Below are positions 37,591 through 48,834 of a stretch of DNA of 64,000 nt, piece after piece. Numbering within the stretch: the stretch's first letter is position 1; each line of letters begins with the position of its first letter. The notes below the pieces were generated by a model. The model had not been told where the DNA came from, ran no database searches, and was given only the letters and a program-made list of their open reading frames with translations. The position numbers and the translations under genes are program-made. The DNA comes from Echinococcus granulosus (taxonomy: Eukaryota; Platyhelminthes; Cestoda; Cyclophyllidea; Taeniidae). The stretch lies in assembly GCF_000524195.1 (NCBI RefSeq), contig NW_020170504.1, positions 1-64,000 on the forward strand, written 5' to 3'.

Positions 37591-39126
37591 TTACTCAGGT
37601 GGATGGGGTGAGGACATCGAACGCAAGAAGAAGCGGCAAGCATAATGAATGAATGATGATGAATGTTTTTTCGGAGAGGCTTACATACTACTCAGGAGCG
37701 TACTCATTGTAGGAGTATATAAACCAGGGAAAGTCGATGGCGTTTATCCCTTCTAGATTTAATCGCAGCCAGTCCTCTTCCACGTGGTTGTATCAAACAG
37801 ATGTAAAATAGCTATGCTCTGCACCACCTTCCATGCATCCAAGTTTGATGGAGAAAAAAGTGTGTATTCTACTTTAGTGAAAGTTTAATTTAATTCCGCT
37901 CTTTAGGCGTTCCATCACCGTAGCCGCCCACGGTCTTTACGTCATCGTTATGATTACAAGGTATCACAGCACATTTCGTTGTTCCATGTACGCACTAGAC
38001 TTGTTGATTGTCGTCTGGATTAATGGTATCTGGACTAACCCATGCCACATGGGTCGCCTATTTGTGACTTGGCACATGTTCTGGTGTACTCAGTATGAGA
38101 GACTTAGTTCTTTGTACATGTGCGATTAAAGGTGGCGGCTCAACCTGAGCACGCTCCAGTATTAAGCAAAGTGAAGAAGGCTTAGAAGATTGGCTGGGTA
38201 TCAGCCTGTAAAGTAACTCATTTCGCGACAGATCTTGGCGACCCTGTCGATATTCAAGAAAACGGATCAACCTTCCTAAAAATTCTGTTTGGGAAGTGAT
38301 AACTCTCCATATTGGGATCAGCGCAGTGTATTGGAATCTGTGAGTGAATATAAATGGAGGTGAGAGGGGAGAATTGGCCTAAGTTCGCTAGGTTGCACAA
38401 CCAATGAAGTGAGCGAATCGTTTGACGATTGTTTGCTTGCCACCACAGATTATAGGGTGGGTCCATCTGTCGATCGTTTAACTAGTCAGTCGGTTAAGGA
38501 ACCTTGTAAAAACGGAACGAGCACCAACGGAGGGTAGCACTTTAGCCTATAGGATAAGTGCACCGATCTTCAAGGGACTAGGGTGTTGCAACAGGGCAGA
38601 CACACAATTTGAGTGTCCTTCAGTAGCCGCCTGATGGACTAACGTGTCTCCAAATGTATCAATTTTTTGAACATAGACTCCACATCCCGGTCAATGTTAC
38701 TAGGAACAGTCCTAAACATGGCTGATGCAATGTCTTTGGGCAAAAAACAAAACACGGTATCATCCACGAGCCGTCCGCTAGTTTATAGAAGTACTTTTAA
38801 GGAACTACCTCTTTGTTGTAAACGCAGATTCTGCTTCTCTTCTAGCTGGGACACTTTCAACATACCAGGGATGACTTTGAGGAGGGAGAAGTGTTAAGGA
38901 ATCCCCCTGATTGATTTATCAGCAATCGAAAGTGCTTCCCATTTACCTACATACCGAGCTACGCGAAATGTGCTTTACAAAAATTAATTTTGTGTCATTT
39001 CGTCCACGCCCACGAAACCCTGAAACAGTGACGTAGCCCTACTCTGCTAGTAATTAATTCCATGAATGATAAGTTTGATCTGGAAGTGGTTGGCTGATTG
39101 AAGAATAAATTAGAAGTGTAAAAAGG
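37591..39126. other. Intergenic stretch, no supported gene
   Basis: Two adjoining minus frames at 38058-38270 and 38254-38466 overlap by a few codons and might be one frameshifted frame, but no motif or splice site supports them. Confidence 0.4.
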
Positions 39127-39396
39127 ATGATGAATTGTGGCGAAAATTTGCGTCCATATAGTTTCGTTGCTTATTCACGGGATGGATACCCTCCTCCATA
39201 CACGGTAATGATTAATTCGGTAAAGCCGGAGATGGTGGAGAGGGAAGTAACAGCGTTCGACGAGTGCAATCTACGAGTCGTCCCGGTGCATCAGATGGAC
39301 ATGGTGACAGACTATCTGATGCAGGCGCAAGCCGCACACCACGCCGCCGAGGAGATCACTAACCACGCACTAGATCTTGCCCAGTCGGAGGTCTAG
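39127..39396 (+). CDS. Small 89-residue protein, unidentified
   Basis: An uninterrupted frame begins ATGATGAATTGTGG and ends LDLAQSEV at TAG. It is more GC-rich than its surroundings in its second half and has clear protein character: VEREVTAFDECNLRVVPV, then an Ala/His-rich helix (MQAQAAHHAAEEITNHAL). No signal peptide or membrane segment is present. It could be a single-exon gene or the last exon of a larger one; no acceptor near the start is convincing. Confidence 0.45.
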   Translation: MMNCGENLRPYSFVAYSRDGYPPPYTVMINSVKPEMVEREVTAFDECNLRVVPVHQMDMVTDYLMQAQAAHHAAEEITNHALDLAQSEV

Positions 39397-40599
39397 CTGA
39401 TGCGCCTTAGCTTACCTACATTTCCTTGTGCCAGCAGAGTCGTTGACAGTGGTGGCTGCTGGCATTACACCATCGTTCTTCCTCACTACCCTTCTCTTCG
39501 TGCATTCATGGCTATCACCACTGTTTTGTCGCCTTCTTTACATGTCTGATTTACGTCTTTTACCCATCTACCATTCCGTGGTGCTTTGACTGAGCAGACA
39601 GACCTTCTTTCATTGTGATCCACGGGTGGTACGTCCGAATGTGGTCTGTTCCACTGAAGTCCATGTGACGTGCAACTATTTCCCAAATATGCGATGAGTC
39701 CATTGGCACATAAACACGTCCAACCACTAAAAGAAGTTATTTGAAGAATGGGAGCTTTCTACGCTTCGCCCGTTGGGTGCTTCTCGCAAGGCAATTCAAA
39801 GGTCCCAGTCTCAGCCCACACGAATAAAGGTGGCTTCCACTAATCAAATGCCGTTATTAACAAGCGAAAGAAAGTGGATGAAAGTATGCGGCGACCCAGT
39901 CCTCCTTTAAAGCCTGACTAAGCACGGCAGTGCCTTTGGCGTGAGGCCGCCACACTGCCGAGGCAATGCCAGAGGCATGGTTGACATAGTTGGTACGTCC
40001 GTTACCAGACATAAGGGAAAGTTGGTTGAAAAGTTATTTTGCAGATGCTTTGTCGCATCTTCTACACCAACACCTGCAAAGCCGGACTGACGCACTCAAA
40101 CGCTGATCAGCACCCTATCATGATCCATCTCACCTCAACTCATCTCCAACAAGAGGCATCCTCCATACTTCCTTACCCTGTACTCGCTGTGCAGTACGGT
40201 TTGGCCCCACCCTACACGTGTGTATCTGGGTTCAAGCCACCTATCATGCTGGTACCCGACGTTCAAAACAGAGGCTAACTATTGCTTTACCCACCTACAG
40301 AATGGCAAAATCACTGTTGTGGAGGCACCCTGTCTTTCCTCCATCCGGCAATCTATGCCCTCACACGGAGGCTAATTGTTAAACAATACGTCAACAACAA
40401 TGCCCTCTCTCATACAGCAAAAAAACTCACAAATAACCACCAACACCTCTACGAGCACAATGTTACCAGCATGTTACACAGACAGCTTACAAGCCACATC
40501 CACGAATGTCATCCTGCTCTTTCGCAAAGTCAATAAGCACACCATAAATATCTAAAACAGTGCATTAAAATGAACCTATAGTTACATATAAAAGACAAA
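39397..40599. other. Intergenic stretch downstream of LRR1
   Basis: Frames of 60-84 codons on both strands without support. No polyadenylation signal for LRR1 could be assigned with confidence. Confidence 0.5.
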
Positions 40600-42837
40600 T
40601 TAGCACAGCCCAAGGAAGACATAATAGAGGAAGGCGAATGCCCTAGTAGGCGAGACCTCAACTACGTCTTGCATAAAAACCACCAAGAAAAAGCGTTTGG
40701 GCTTCCGCACTCGAGCCGCACAATGAGATGAACAACAGTAGCAAATGAAGACAGGGAAGTTCTCCTTGATTTGCTGTATGGCATACATACGCTTAAAATG
40801 CCTCAACGTAAAACATCCCACGTACCGATCCTCCTCCACACCACAAAGGCGACAACATCCGTGGCAGCGACGCAGCACCTGCAGCCGTAGCTGAACATCT
40901 CGGGGCAGCTGCGACTCCAAATCCGATAGTCTGAAAAATAGTTAAAATTTCACAAAGCAACAGTCTTAGGACCACACCGACTGACCACTTAACTTTCGGG
41001 CAATCAAGTTATCGCACAGTAATAATTTCTCCTCGCTCTAGTTCTTAAATTCCATAACCCCATTCACATGCTACCACCGAAGCAACTGTGCTGTTATGGT
41101 GCCTTATTTCTCCTCGCAGACAGAATCAGGCAGCCAACTTCTCCACGACACACCTCTTACACCAACTCAACACCACATAGGGTGCAATCTCCCACTTTTC
41201 TTCCTCAATTAACGACCCCACCAAGCACCATCACTGTCTCTTACGAGGCCGAAACGTAGGGCCACGCTGTCTACTATCGCTAATCCATAAATACACGTGA
41301 ATTGACATCAGTAGCGTTCCACATCGTGACGATTTGAAGGCCATTTTATCTGTAAACCACTACTGCATTAGTCGGTAACATGCTACTTCAAGGTCATTAT
41401 CCTTCCAAAAGCTATTTAGCAAACCACCGTGGATCAACTGTGCAAGCAACCAACCGTACTCAAAATCCCACTTCAAATTAAAACTACTCCAGTCCCACCC
41501 ACCATACTATCTCGTGGCGCCAAGCCACCTTACCTCTGAAGTCGAGCAAGGCGTCTTTCATATCATTCACCTGAACACATCCTAAATCACATGTTGGTCG
41601 CAAAGTGACGTAATCGCATCATGTCCACAATAACATCAAAACAACTATTCATTTTATAGCCACTTACATATGTTCATAATCTCGCAGAAATGATGCAGAT
41701 GCAAAGTGGAAAAGACTCTTAGGACCCTTGCCACACTTCTTCGGGAAAAATGGAGCCATCCACCGGTTTCCGGTAAGACTCATTTTTCCTACCTCCAAGA
41801 ATTGGGAGGCAGCATAGGGTAGGCAGCGCAGTCTATTATTTCTTAGTTCAATATTCTTAAGCTTCGTCACCCTGTGCAAGTTGGCCGCTGGTAATGCACC
41901 TAGGCGATTGTCTGAAAGTAGCAAAGAGAGAGGCCGATTACACATGCAATATCACCAACAGTCATCCATCTATGGACATTGGTAAGTATTGTATTACTCC
42001 GATTACCCGTTATAAGCAGGCTCTGCAGCTTCCCCAGATTCCAAAAGTCCTCCGGGAGCCAAGCGATTCTGTTCTCCGACAAGTCCAAGCAACGCAAACT
42101 GCCGGCCAGAGCAGAGTCTCTCGAAACACTCGGCCAAGCCACCAGTCGATTTGACTTCAGGGAGAGGTGAGTTAGGCGCAAACACTCCAGAGCTTTGGGG
42201 ACTGATGGAATCCAGTTATTCCCCACGTTCAACACGGATAAATCTGCCAGCTGTAATATACGATTATCAAATGACCGAAGGCCCATATTTCTTGTGTGCA
42301 GACTCTCAAGATGAGGTGGAAACGGCTCCTTTTGGGGATAATCTCGCCGGCTTGCAATCACAAGTGTGCCGTCATCAGACGTCTACAAACTGTATGATAA
42401 CATGGTGACATAGCCTGGAGGATCCACCACTCGAACATATCAGGGCTCTTACGTCAGCCTTTTCTCGATTCTGCATAGCACGAAGAAAGTGACACAGTTG
42501 ACGAGCCAAATTCGGATTAACCTAAGACGCAGTGACACGAAAGTGCCAGTGCTCTACCTTGGGAAAAGCGACGTCCCACGCTAGTTCAGTCAGACTGATG
42601 GCAAATTTACCATCGCGCACACGCCTGTCATCAACAGCCGTAATGTTCCCATTAAGCTGAATTCATTAACAATGGAAACTCGATTACCTTAAAACTTAAC
42701 GTCCATTTACTCCACACACATGACAGAGCCATGTAGGGAGGGGAACCGTAAATCCCAACATCAGTTACTCTGAATCGCCTACCCCTTACAACCAACGAGC
42801 TTGATGGGGAACACAAGGTCTCGCAACAAAAGATCAT
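40600..42837 (-). CDS. LRR1: Leucine-rich repeat protein 1, CUL2 substrate receptor
   Basis: Five exons, all GT-AG and phase-consistent: 42688-42837, 42558-42656, 42007-42382, 41668-41911 and 40600-40930. They total 400 codons including the stop; human LRR1 has about 414 residues. Exon 2 reads GKFAISLTELAWDVAFPK, aligning with GKATVRLKEPPVDICLSK in human LRR1. Exon 3 opens TSDDGTLVIASRRDYPQK (human VITSKKDYPLSK), then LRRs such as SLRCLDLSENRIAWLP. Exons 3 and 4 join as LLITDNRLGALPAANL. Exon 4 ends FASASFLRDYEH, and exon 5 holds a Cys-rich end (CHGCCRLCG, then CYCCSSHC) matching CVCGRFC and YFCSLGCY in human. LRR1 is the receptor of a CUL2-RING ubiquitin ligase that unloads the CMG helicase at replication termination in animals. 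The first exon is the least certain. Confidence 0.88.
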
Positions 42838-43111
42838 AATGGGCTTGAGAAAACCCCCGCATGCCGCGCCTGATCAGAACCTAATTACACAGTGCATTCT
42901 AACAAAGCTCAAGCGTTCTCACAATAAATAAAATTCCTAGCAGCAAAAATGAAAATTAAAAGTGAATTACCTCAATAATATTTTTAAAGAGGTAATCCTA
43001 AATGTTGTAGTGGAAAGCACACTCACTATAATATGGATATTTGCTTAGGTAGCAGTCAATGCTACCAATCGGTTTCCTCTCTTTTGCCCATCAGTCTAAT
43101 AACCAGTTTTC

Positions 43112-44530
43112 GTGACGTTGCATCTTATGAGTAAGCACTTTAACTGCTTGTTTAGCTCTCAATCTTGTCAACGGGCCGGTCAGGGCTTCGCTTTTATGCC
43201 TCCAGTTCATGGAAGTGAGCACCAAGCCCTACTTTTCGTCAGCAACAAATATTCTGCCCCAGCATTATGTCTTTTTGAATGGCTTAAGGAAGTTGTTAAG
43301 AGCTAAATATACGCTTAACAAGTCTTCACATCCATGCATAAACGATTTGTCGTAAATATCCCCCGTAATTAAATCCCTTACAGACTTTACATTAGAGCAG
43401 AAGCTACCTGATAAATACATGACACTGAGGTAGGAAATAACGAAAAGGAAAACTTTTGCAGTGCTTCGGCTTCTGTTTAACATTATGGTTATCTATGCAG
43501 GCCGTTTCCTCCCCCCTCTGGAGGTCTTTTCGTTCTGCAGGACGGCTCTCGGCCCATGTTGGTGGCCGTCTGGTTACTCTGTGGCCTAGCAATGTACTAT
43601 TTACACGGCACTTTGATCCATCACGATTCATGCAAAGACAGGGGTGTTTGATTTTTAGCCTCCGATAAGGCGAATTCTACCCGGTATACAGAAAATTAGT
43701 AACGCAATGCCAAAATTGGAAAACGTTGAAGAATTTAAGCTTGTTTTGTAAGGTTAGATTAAGTTGAAGTTAAAATTGAAAGAAAATATTTGCGGCGTGC
43801 TTCAAAATTAAGCAGCAGTGGAATGAGAGAAAGATTTTGCCATGTGCACCACCGAAGGCGTCATCAGTGCAGTTAAAGAAAAAACACTGAAATACAGCTC
43901 TATGCTGCATTAACTTGTAGCGCATAAGGAATAAATGAGAGTGACAATCAAGTGAACGCGATGAAATTAAAGAAAAGAAAAGACAGCGGGGAGGGTTGTA
44001 ATAGTAAACTAAATAAGCGCATAAATTTATGCTAGGTTACGGCAGTCGAGATCATTGTCAACACCAAAACCATCGAAAGTACGCTCAACTCATTGAACGG
44101 GAAATACATTGCCAAGAATAGCAAAGTGACTACAAACTGTGACTCTGTAAACAACTGCTGGCATTTCTTGACAGGACAAGCATGGAAACAAATGGAAAGG
44201 TAAAGAGCTGGTGTACCTTGCCACGACGCACAAGTTTTCACTTGAATAAAACTGCGACTAGGTTTATGTCTCGTTCCGGTTGAGGGAAGAATGGACCAAT
44301 TTAAGAGGAATTAGGAAAAGTGGTGCCACATACCAAAAAAGTCATCGAGATATCCAGCATGAGGCATGTTACGAAAACTTCGTTTCTTGTTGATAACGAA
44401 GGAGGGGGGAAAGACTAATCTAGCTGGATAGAACGAATTGTGTTCCATCTAAAATACTGGCTTCTTTATCATTCTGTGGTTTTGGCGATTACTTCTTTTA
44501 GATTACCTATGCTGATATCTTTTGAACTAA
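43112..44530 (+). repeat. R3 segment, copy 2
   Basis: Same orientation and order as 28680-29650, with many matching blocks, for example 'ggaataaatgagagtgac', 'ggcagtcgagatcattgtc', 'tggtgccacataccaaaa'. The plus frame at 43456-43668 reads GGRLVTLWPSNVLF, where 28.8 kb reads ANSRLVLLCSSNA. At the 3' end the minus strand keeps a broken version of the R3a exon (PQNDKEASILD). No element-encoded enzyme was seen. Confidence 0.55.
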
Positions 44531-45023
44531 AAACATGGGGTGTGAGGCGAAGTGTTAACTGATTTAATTCACCCCACCCAATCACTGCCATAGCGGACCT
44601 AGCTGAAATGGTATTTTGGAGGTATCGCGGCTCCACCGTCAAATGCGTACCCTTGCATTGAAAAACGACCGTCTTAGGCTTGATGCTAACAGTGCTTATT
44701 TCATCGTGTTGTAGATGTTTCGCCTGCTCCACACACAGTTACCATGGAAAAAAGGTTTAGGTAGCCATTTGCCGAAGCAGGAAATGAAGGTAGCAATGCA
44801 ATGGGGTCTGCACAATGACGAGTGTGTAAACTCGGGGAAAATATTTCACTGACTTACTTTCGAGCGTATGCTTAGCCAGATTAGACCTAAATTACTTGCT
44901 TGCTTACAAATTTCCTGATTGATTTTAAGCCGTGAACTATCCATCTGTCAAAATTAGTGGCTTTTGCTTATCATCTTACCATTTAGTCCAAAATATGGAC
45001 ATTTAACTTCCGCACACCAAATA
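44531..45023. other. Spacer between R3 and R1 copies
   Basis: A minus frame of 87 codons (44469-44732) overlaps the 3' edge of R3. No motif was seen. Confidence 0.4.
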
Positions 45024-45730
45024 TCATTTAATCTCTAAATTGTCAGCTTCCAATGAGTGAAACTTCGGGAACTCTAGGGCGTTGACAAGGAGGATAGACG
45101 CTTTAAACGTTAGGCCCCAGAACTTTTGACTGTGGTAACTTCTTGTATAATATGTATGGCTTTTAAATCCTCCTCCAGACGGAGATGATCCAACAATCCG
45201 CGGGCACTTAAGTAAGCTATGAAGGAAGGAACTCAACGCTATGACCGTAAAAGCTCCATGCAGGAAAAACAGGTACTTTGGAAATCTGCCTGAGTTTATC
45301 TATAAGCCACTGGTTTCATTAAAAAGCCCACAAATAATGGTAATAATTTAGTCAAGCATGCAATTGTAGAAGGGAGAGGCTGTGTTTGTCGATAGGTTCA
45401 TCCATAGATGACATCGAAACGGGCGAATTCCATTAACTCCATCACATTGAGGTGCCTATCACAAACTAGTCGCCAATCCACTTGTGTCTTAGCCAGTACG
45501 GAATTCTCAAAGCTATCAAAACTTTTAATAAAAATTTGGACAAAAGTATATACCGTTTGCTGTGCCACTTAAATTATCTGGCAAGACTGCTTTAATTAAT
45601 ATCTGATGAGGTGCGATAACGTCTGCGAGGCCAATCTGGTCATTCCTGAAAGAAAGTGCAGAATCCATCGAGTTTATAAAACGGTCATAATGGCAGATGT
45701 TGCCATCAAGTTTGCGTGTACGATTCCTGT
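45024..45730 (-). pseudogene. FBXO4-like C-terminal copy (R1) with flanks
   Basis: The minus strand reads FRNDQIGLADVIAPHQIL, then after a frame change IKSFDSFENSVLAKTQVDW, then DRHLNVMELMEFA. The 48.8-49.1 kb copy reads YFKNDLIGHLDVIAHHHIL and FDNFEKSPLATTSMDWRL; the 1.8-1.9 kb copy reads FFKNDLISPLKLLAPHKVL and PTNWRL. Copies at 45 and 49 kb share the same internal frame change relative to 1.8 kb. The whole interval is a direct duplicate of 48400-49130, including flanking text that on the plus strand matches the 48467-48605 exon but carries in-frame stops here. Confidence 0.5.
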
Positions 45731-46879
45731 TGTATTCTACAGCGGCATCTACCTCAGTAGCTCAATTAGTGCAGTCAGCAAACCACCCTACACCCACGTA
45801 AAAGAACAGTAAATTCACGGCTAGCCAATCCTACTGACTGAATCTGCTATTCCATGACATTTAGGCGTCAGCCATGTATTCGACCTACACCACGATCTTT
45901 TCCAATGTTGATGTAGGGGTGAACCAACTATTACACCATCATTCATGTTGGACATCGCTGTTGGTTGCAATAACCAAACGAAGCATATAATACTTTGTTA
46001 ATCAAAAAGACTCTTCCTAAATGTGGTGCGCCTAGAGAGACTCAACACCACCACAAAGTGTTTAAACCAGACTATCATAAGCCATGCATTTTGCTATTCC
46101 CTACAACACTTTTTTCCAATTTCAATTGTGTATTTGAGAGCCGAGTGGGCTCGGGAGGTGGTGGAACCTGGAGCACAAGTGATTTTCGCAGCCCACCGAG
46201 GGCTTTCAAGAGGAAAGGGGGGAAATTTCAAGACTCCTAATATGTCCCAAACGCAAGTCTTCTCCTTCCTATTGCACACGTTAATGCAATTGCACTCGAC
46301 CTTTTAGGCCGACAGGTGGTCATTTAAATTTAACCCTAATATTTGCTTTATTCTCATCTTTTTTCCTATTTGTAAAAAGACGTTGAAAATTCCTGCCAGT
46401 CAGCTATTACTTGGTGTAGCTTCAAATTTCCTTTTGCTAATATTATGCGTTCCAGAATCCGGAGAGATACCTGAAATGTCACCCCATGCACAAACCCTCC
46501 TTTTACAAAGGTGATCCTTATTTGCTAAGATATCAGAATATTGGAATTGATGTCTGAATATCGAATAGATGACATTATAGTCTACATCGAGCTCGTGTTC
46601 GGAGCATTTAATCGGGCAACCTGGTGAAATTCCTTACAGCCTAACTGACTGGATTTTCCGCTATTTGACTGAATACTTTTTGAGTGCCAATGGCTTTGAT
46701 CTTAAGTCGCGGTTACAATATTCTTTGTGCTGCTAGAAATTGCCGAATACAGTTTTGCACAAATGCAAGCTATTCTTCGTCGTTGTCAAATGTTATTAAC
46801 CGGTTTGAGTTGTTAAAGTCTGACAATATCTGGTGTTACCAAATCGCAGGGCGCCCAAAAATGCACTAGACGACCGAAA
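45731..46879. other. Spacer, no supported gene
   Basis: Overlapping plus frames at 45995-46307 (81 and 94 codons) lack motifs. AT-rich otherwise. Confidence 0.45.
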
Positions 46880-47830
46880 GTGCTTGTGTTGTTTTTGGTG
46901 AAACTCGTTGCAGCCACACGTGGGGGTTTGTAAGACACAAGCGTCAGTATCAATGCGGTACTCTTCACATTTCTTTGCGTTTTGAAACCTCATGCTCATT
47001 GTTTAAAACTAAACATTGGTATAGCTAGGTACTAAGGCTAAAGTGGAAGCCGGGTTTATATCATCCAATCCTCTTGTGTGTAATTCATTAAACAGTTTGC
47101 ATTGTCGAACCCGTGGCAAGTAGTCTAAATGAGCATTGAATCGTGGAAATGCAAGTGCAAGAAACAAAGACTATCCACTGATGGGATGGTTCATGGAAAT
47201 AGGTACGTAAAAATAAACAAACGAGAACAAAACAAATGACTATACAAGAGGAGAGTGAGAGACTTAAGAGACTAAGTAGGTGACTTGACAAGCAAAAGCG
47301 TCCTCTATTTGGAAGTACCATTTGTTGATGATGGTAGCGATTTCAAAGGAAGGTGGTACGGGGAAGGCCTCCTCCTAGGTAAGGCTCAGGATCGCTGATG
47401 TGACCGAATAGGCGCTTTCATGAACAAGCGCACCAGAATCTCCCACCCTGACTTGCTCATCTACGATTCCAAGAGAAACAAGAAAGGAAAAATAAAATTG
47501 GCTGTATCATAGAAATAATAATTGAAGGCCGAGGCCTACCTTGGACACATGATCAAGAATAAAGTGTAAAATGTAAGCATAACTTCAATGGATATGCTAA
47601 ATGTGCATTTACGCATATAAACAACCCTTTTAGCAATAGGACCATAACGAATGCTTTTCTATTCCAAAACTGCTCAGAAATCAATGGAAAGCTTGGAAAC
47701 AGAGCAGGATGTGGACCGGACCAAAGGAAGATCATGTAAATATAAGATTAAACTACCCACTAGAATAGAATAAAACCATGCGGTAAGGTATGCGACTGTA
47801 GTGTTCAGGTCTACATTTGACAACGCTTTT
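46880..47830 (-). pseudogene. R2 segment, copy 2 (decayed)
   Basis: Matches 51560-52380 in the same orientation over most of its length, for example plus-strand 'ggaaataggtacg', 'gcaacagcgtcctc'-type text, 'gcgcaccagaatc' and 'taaaattggc'. The exon near 47470-47400 reads MSKSGWEILVRLFMKAPIR, against MKKTEGMILAHLIKSALN at 52 kb. A third shared block on the plus strand near 47580-47660 reads NFNGYAKCAFTHINN, against DFTEYSKCTFTHIIN at 52.2 kb. Its later exon is not open. Confidence 0.5.
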
Positions 47831-47960
47831 ATATTAATGCCTCAAGCAGGACTGGTTTCTGCTTGAGTGTTCCGAGTTCGAAGTGTTAGCATTCCACAAG
47901 GCGATTCTCCAGTGCCATGTATCAGTATATCAAGTAATGTACCTGGCTGGTTAGGCAACT

Positions 47961-48400
47961 ATGCCAGCTACTCTTTCCACAACCTTTACCAACTTTCCTT
48001 TAAATACTTTTAAATCTGATACAAGTATGATGAAACAAACTAGCTCTTATCAAGTCACAGAACCACTCTTTTGCCTTTTGCCATACTATACTATAATACG
48101 ATGTCGTATTTTGAGTATACACTACAGATGGGATCACCGCACTTTGAAAGTATCAAGTACATTGCAACGAACAAGTATACAAGGAGCAGGCGTTTTGCTA
48201 GGACAAGTAATTTCATACTTACTGGCCATTCCAATGAAGGTGGTTTGGCCTGCGATATCAAAAGGATCATATTTACAGGAGCAGGAGATAAAATTGAGTG
48301 GTATGACTGCGCAATTAGCTTTGTGCAGCCTTTGCGACTCCTCGAGGTTAATGTTCACAAGGATCGAGAGTTGGGTAAAGGCGACTCCGATTAAGCCAAG
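47961..48400 (+). pseudogene. FBXO4-like copy (R1 copy 3)
   Basis: The 5' end has the LLFPQP block (DNA tgccagctactctttccaca, identical to 36.65 kb). The open frame 48071-48394 reads YFEYTLQMGSPHFESIKYI, then FILTGHSNEGG, DIKRIIFTGAGDKIEW and DCAISFVQPLR, parallel to the 36.2-36.6 kb copy. A frame change near 48080 separates VTEPLFCLLPYYT from the later blocks. It lacks an F-box and stops at TAA near 48392. A 245-codon frame (47961-48698) overlaps it in another phase; its content does not match the family, so I treat it as a shadow. Confidence 0.5.
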
Positions 48401-48466
48401 AGACTGCCTATGCTTAATCACACCGACTCCGCCGTCACTAGCCACATATTCTATTTGCCTTTTAAG

Positions 48467-48605
48467 CCCCCTACCTCACCGCAGAGCCTACACTGTCAAG
48501 CCGCTAGGACTCCTCCATCAAAAATTGACAGCTTCCGGCACAATGAGCATGGCTTTGCAAATCCTCCCTCTGACGAAGAAGAAGCAGCAGCCCGTAAACG
48601 TCTGG
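48467..48605 (+). CDS. Pro-rich and acidic exon, unidentified
   Basis: A pyrimidine-rich acceptor (TTCTATTTGCCTTTTAAG) precedes PPTSPQSLHCQAARTPPSKI, and the exon ends NPPSDEEEAAARKRLG at a G|GTAAGC donor. The homologous DNA at 45.14-45.22 kb keeps the GTAAGCTAT donor but has stops in the frame, so the copy here is the preserved one. It follows R1 copy 3 by 70 bases on the same strand and may have been its next exon; whether it is still used is unknown. Confidence 0.4.
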
Positions 48606-48793
48606 GTAAGCTATAAAGGAAATTCACCCAACATGATAGGTGTGAAAAGTCCATGCAGTAAAAAAGTACACTTTGAAAATCCCCTCAAGTTATTTTAAAA
48701 GTCACTGGATTCATTGATAAACAAAAAGTTGATCAGTTATATTGCCAAAAATCCAGATCAGATCATACTTGGTTGAAGTGCCTTCATCATTGC

Positions 48794-48827
48794 GGCCACT
48801 GCCAATGCAAGAGCATTGGCAGTGGCC
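48794..48827. repeat. Perfect 15-bp inverted repeat (hairpin)
   Basis: GGCCACTGCCAATGC, a four-base loop AAGA, and GCATTGGCAGTGGCC. The two arms are exact reverse complements. It lies between the plus-strand R1 copy ending near 48.7 kb and the minus-strand R1 copy beginning at 48.8 kb. No U-run or miRNA-sized flank suggests an RNA gene. Confidence 0.95.
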
Positions 48828-48834
48828 TCAAGTC

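Noticed and set aside
41894..42408. Plus-strand frames of 63-86 codons over LRR1
   Set aside because: Shadows of the LRR1 exons on the minus strand.
47961..48698. 245-codon plus frame, the longest in the window
   Set aside because: Its middle does not match the R1 family, while the overlapping frame at 48071-48394 does, block for block. I treat the long frame as a chance shadow over a decayed copy.
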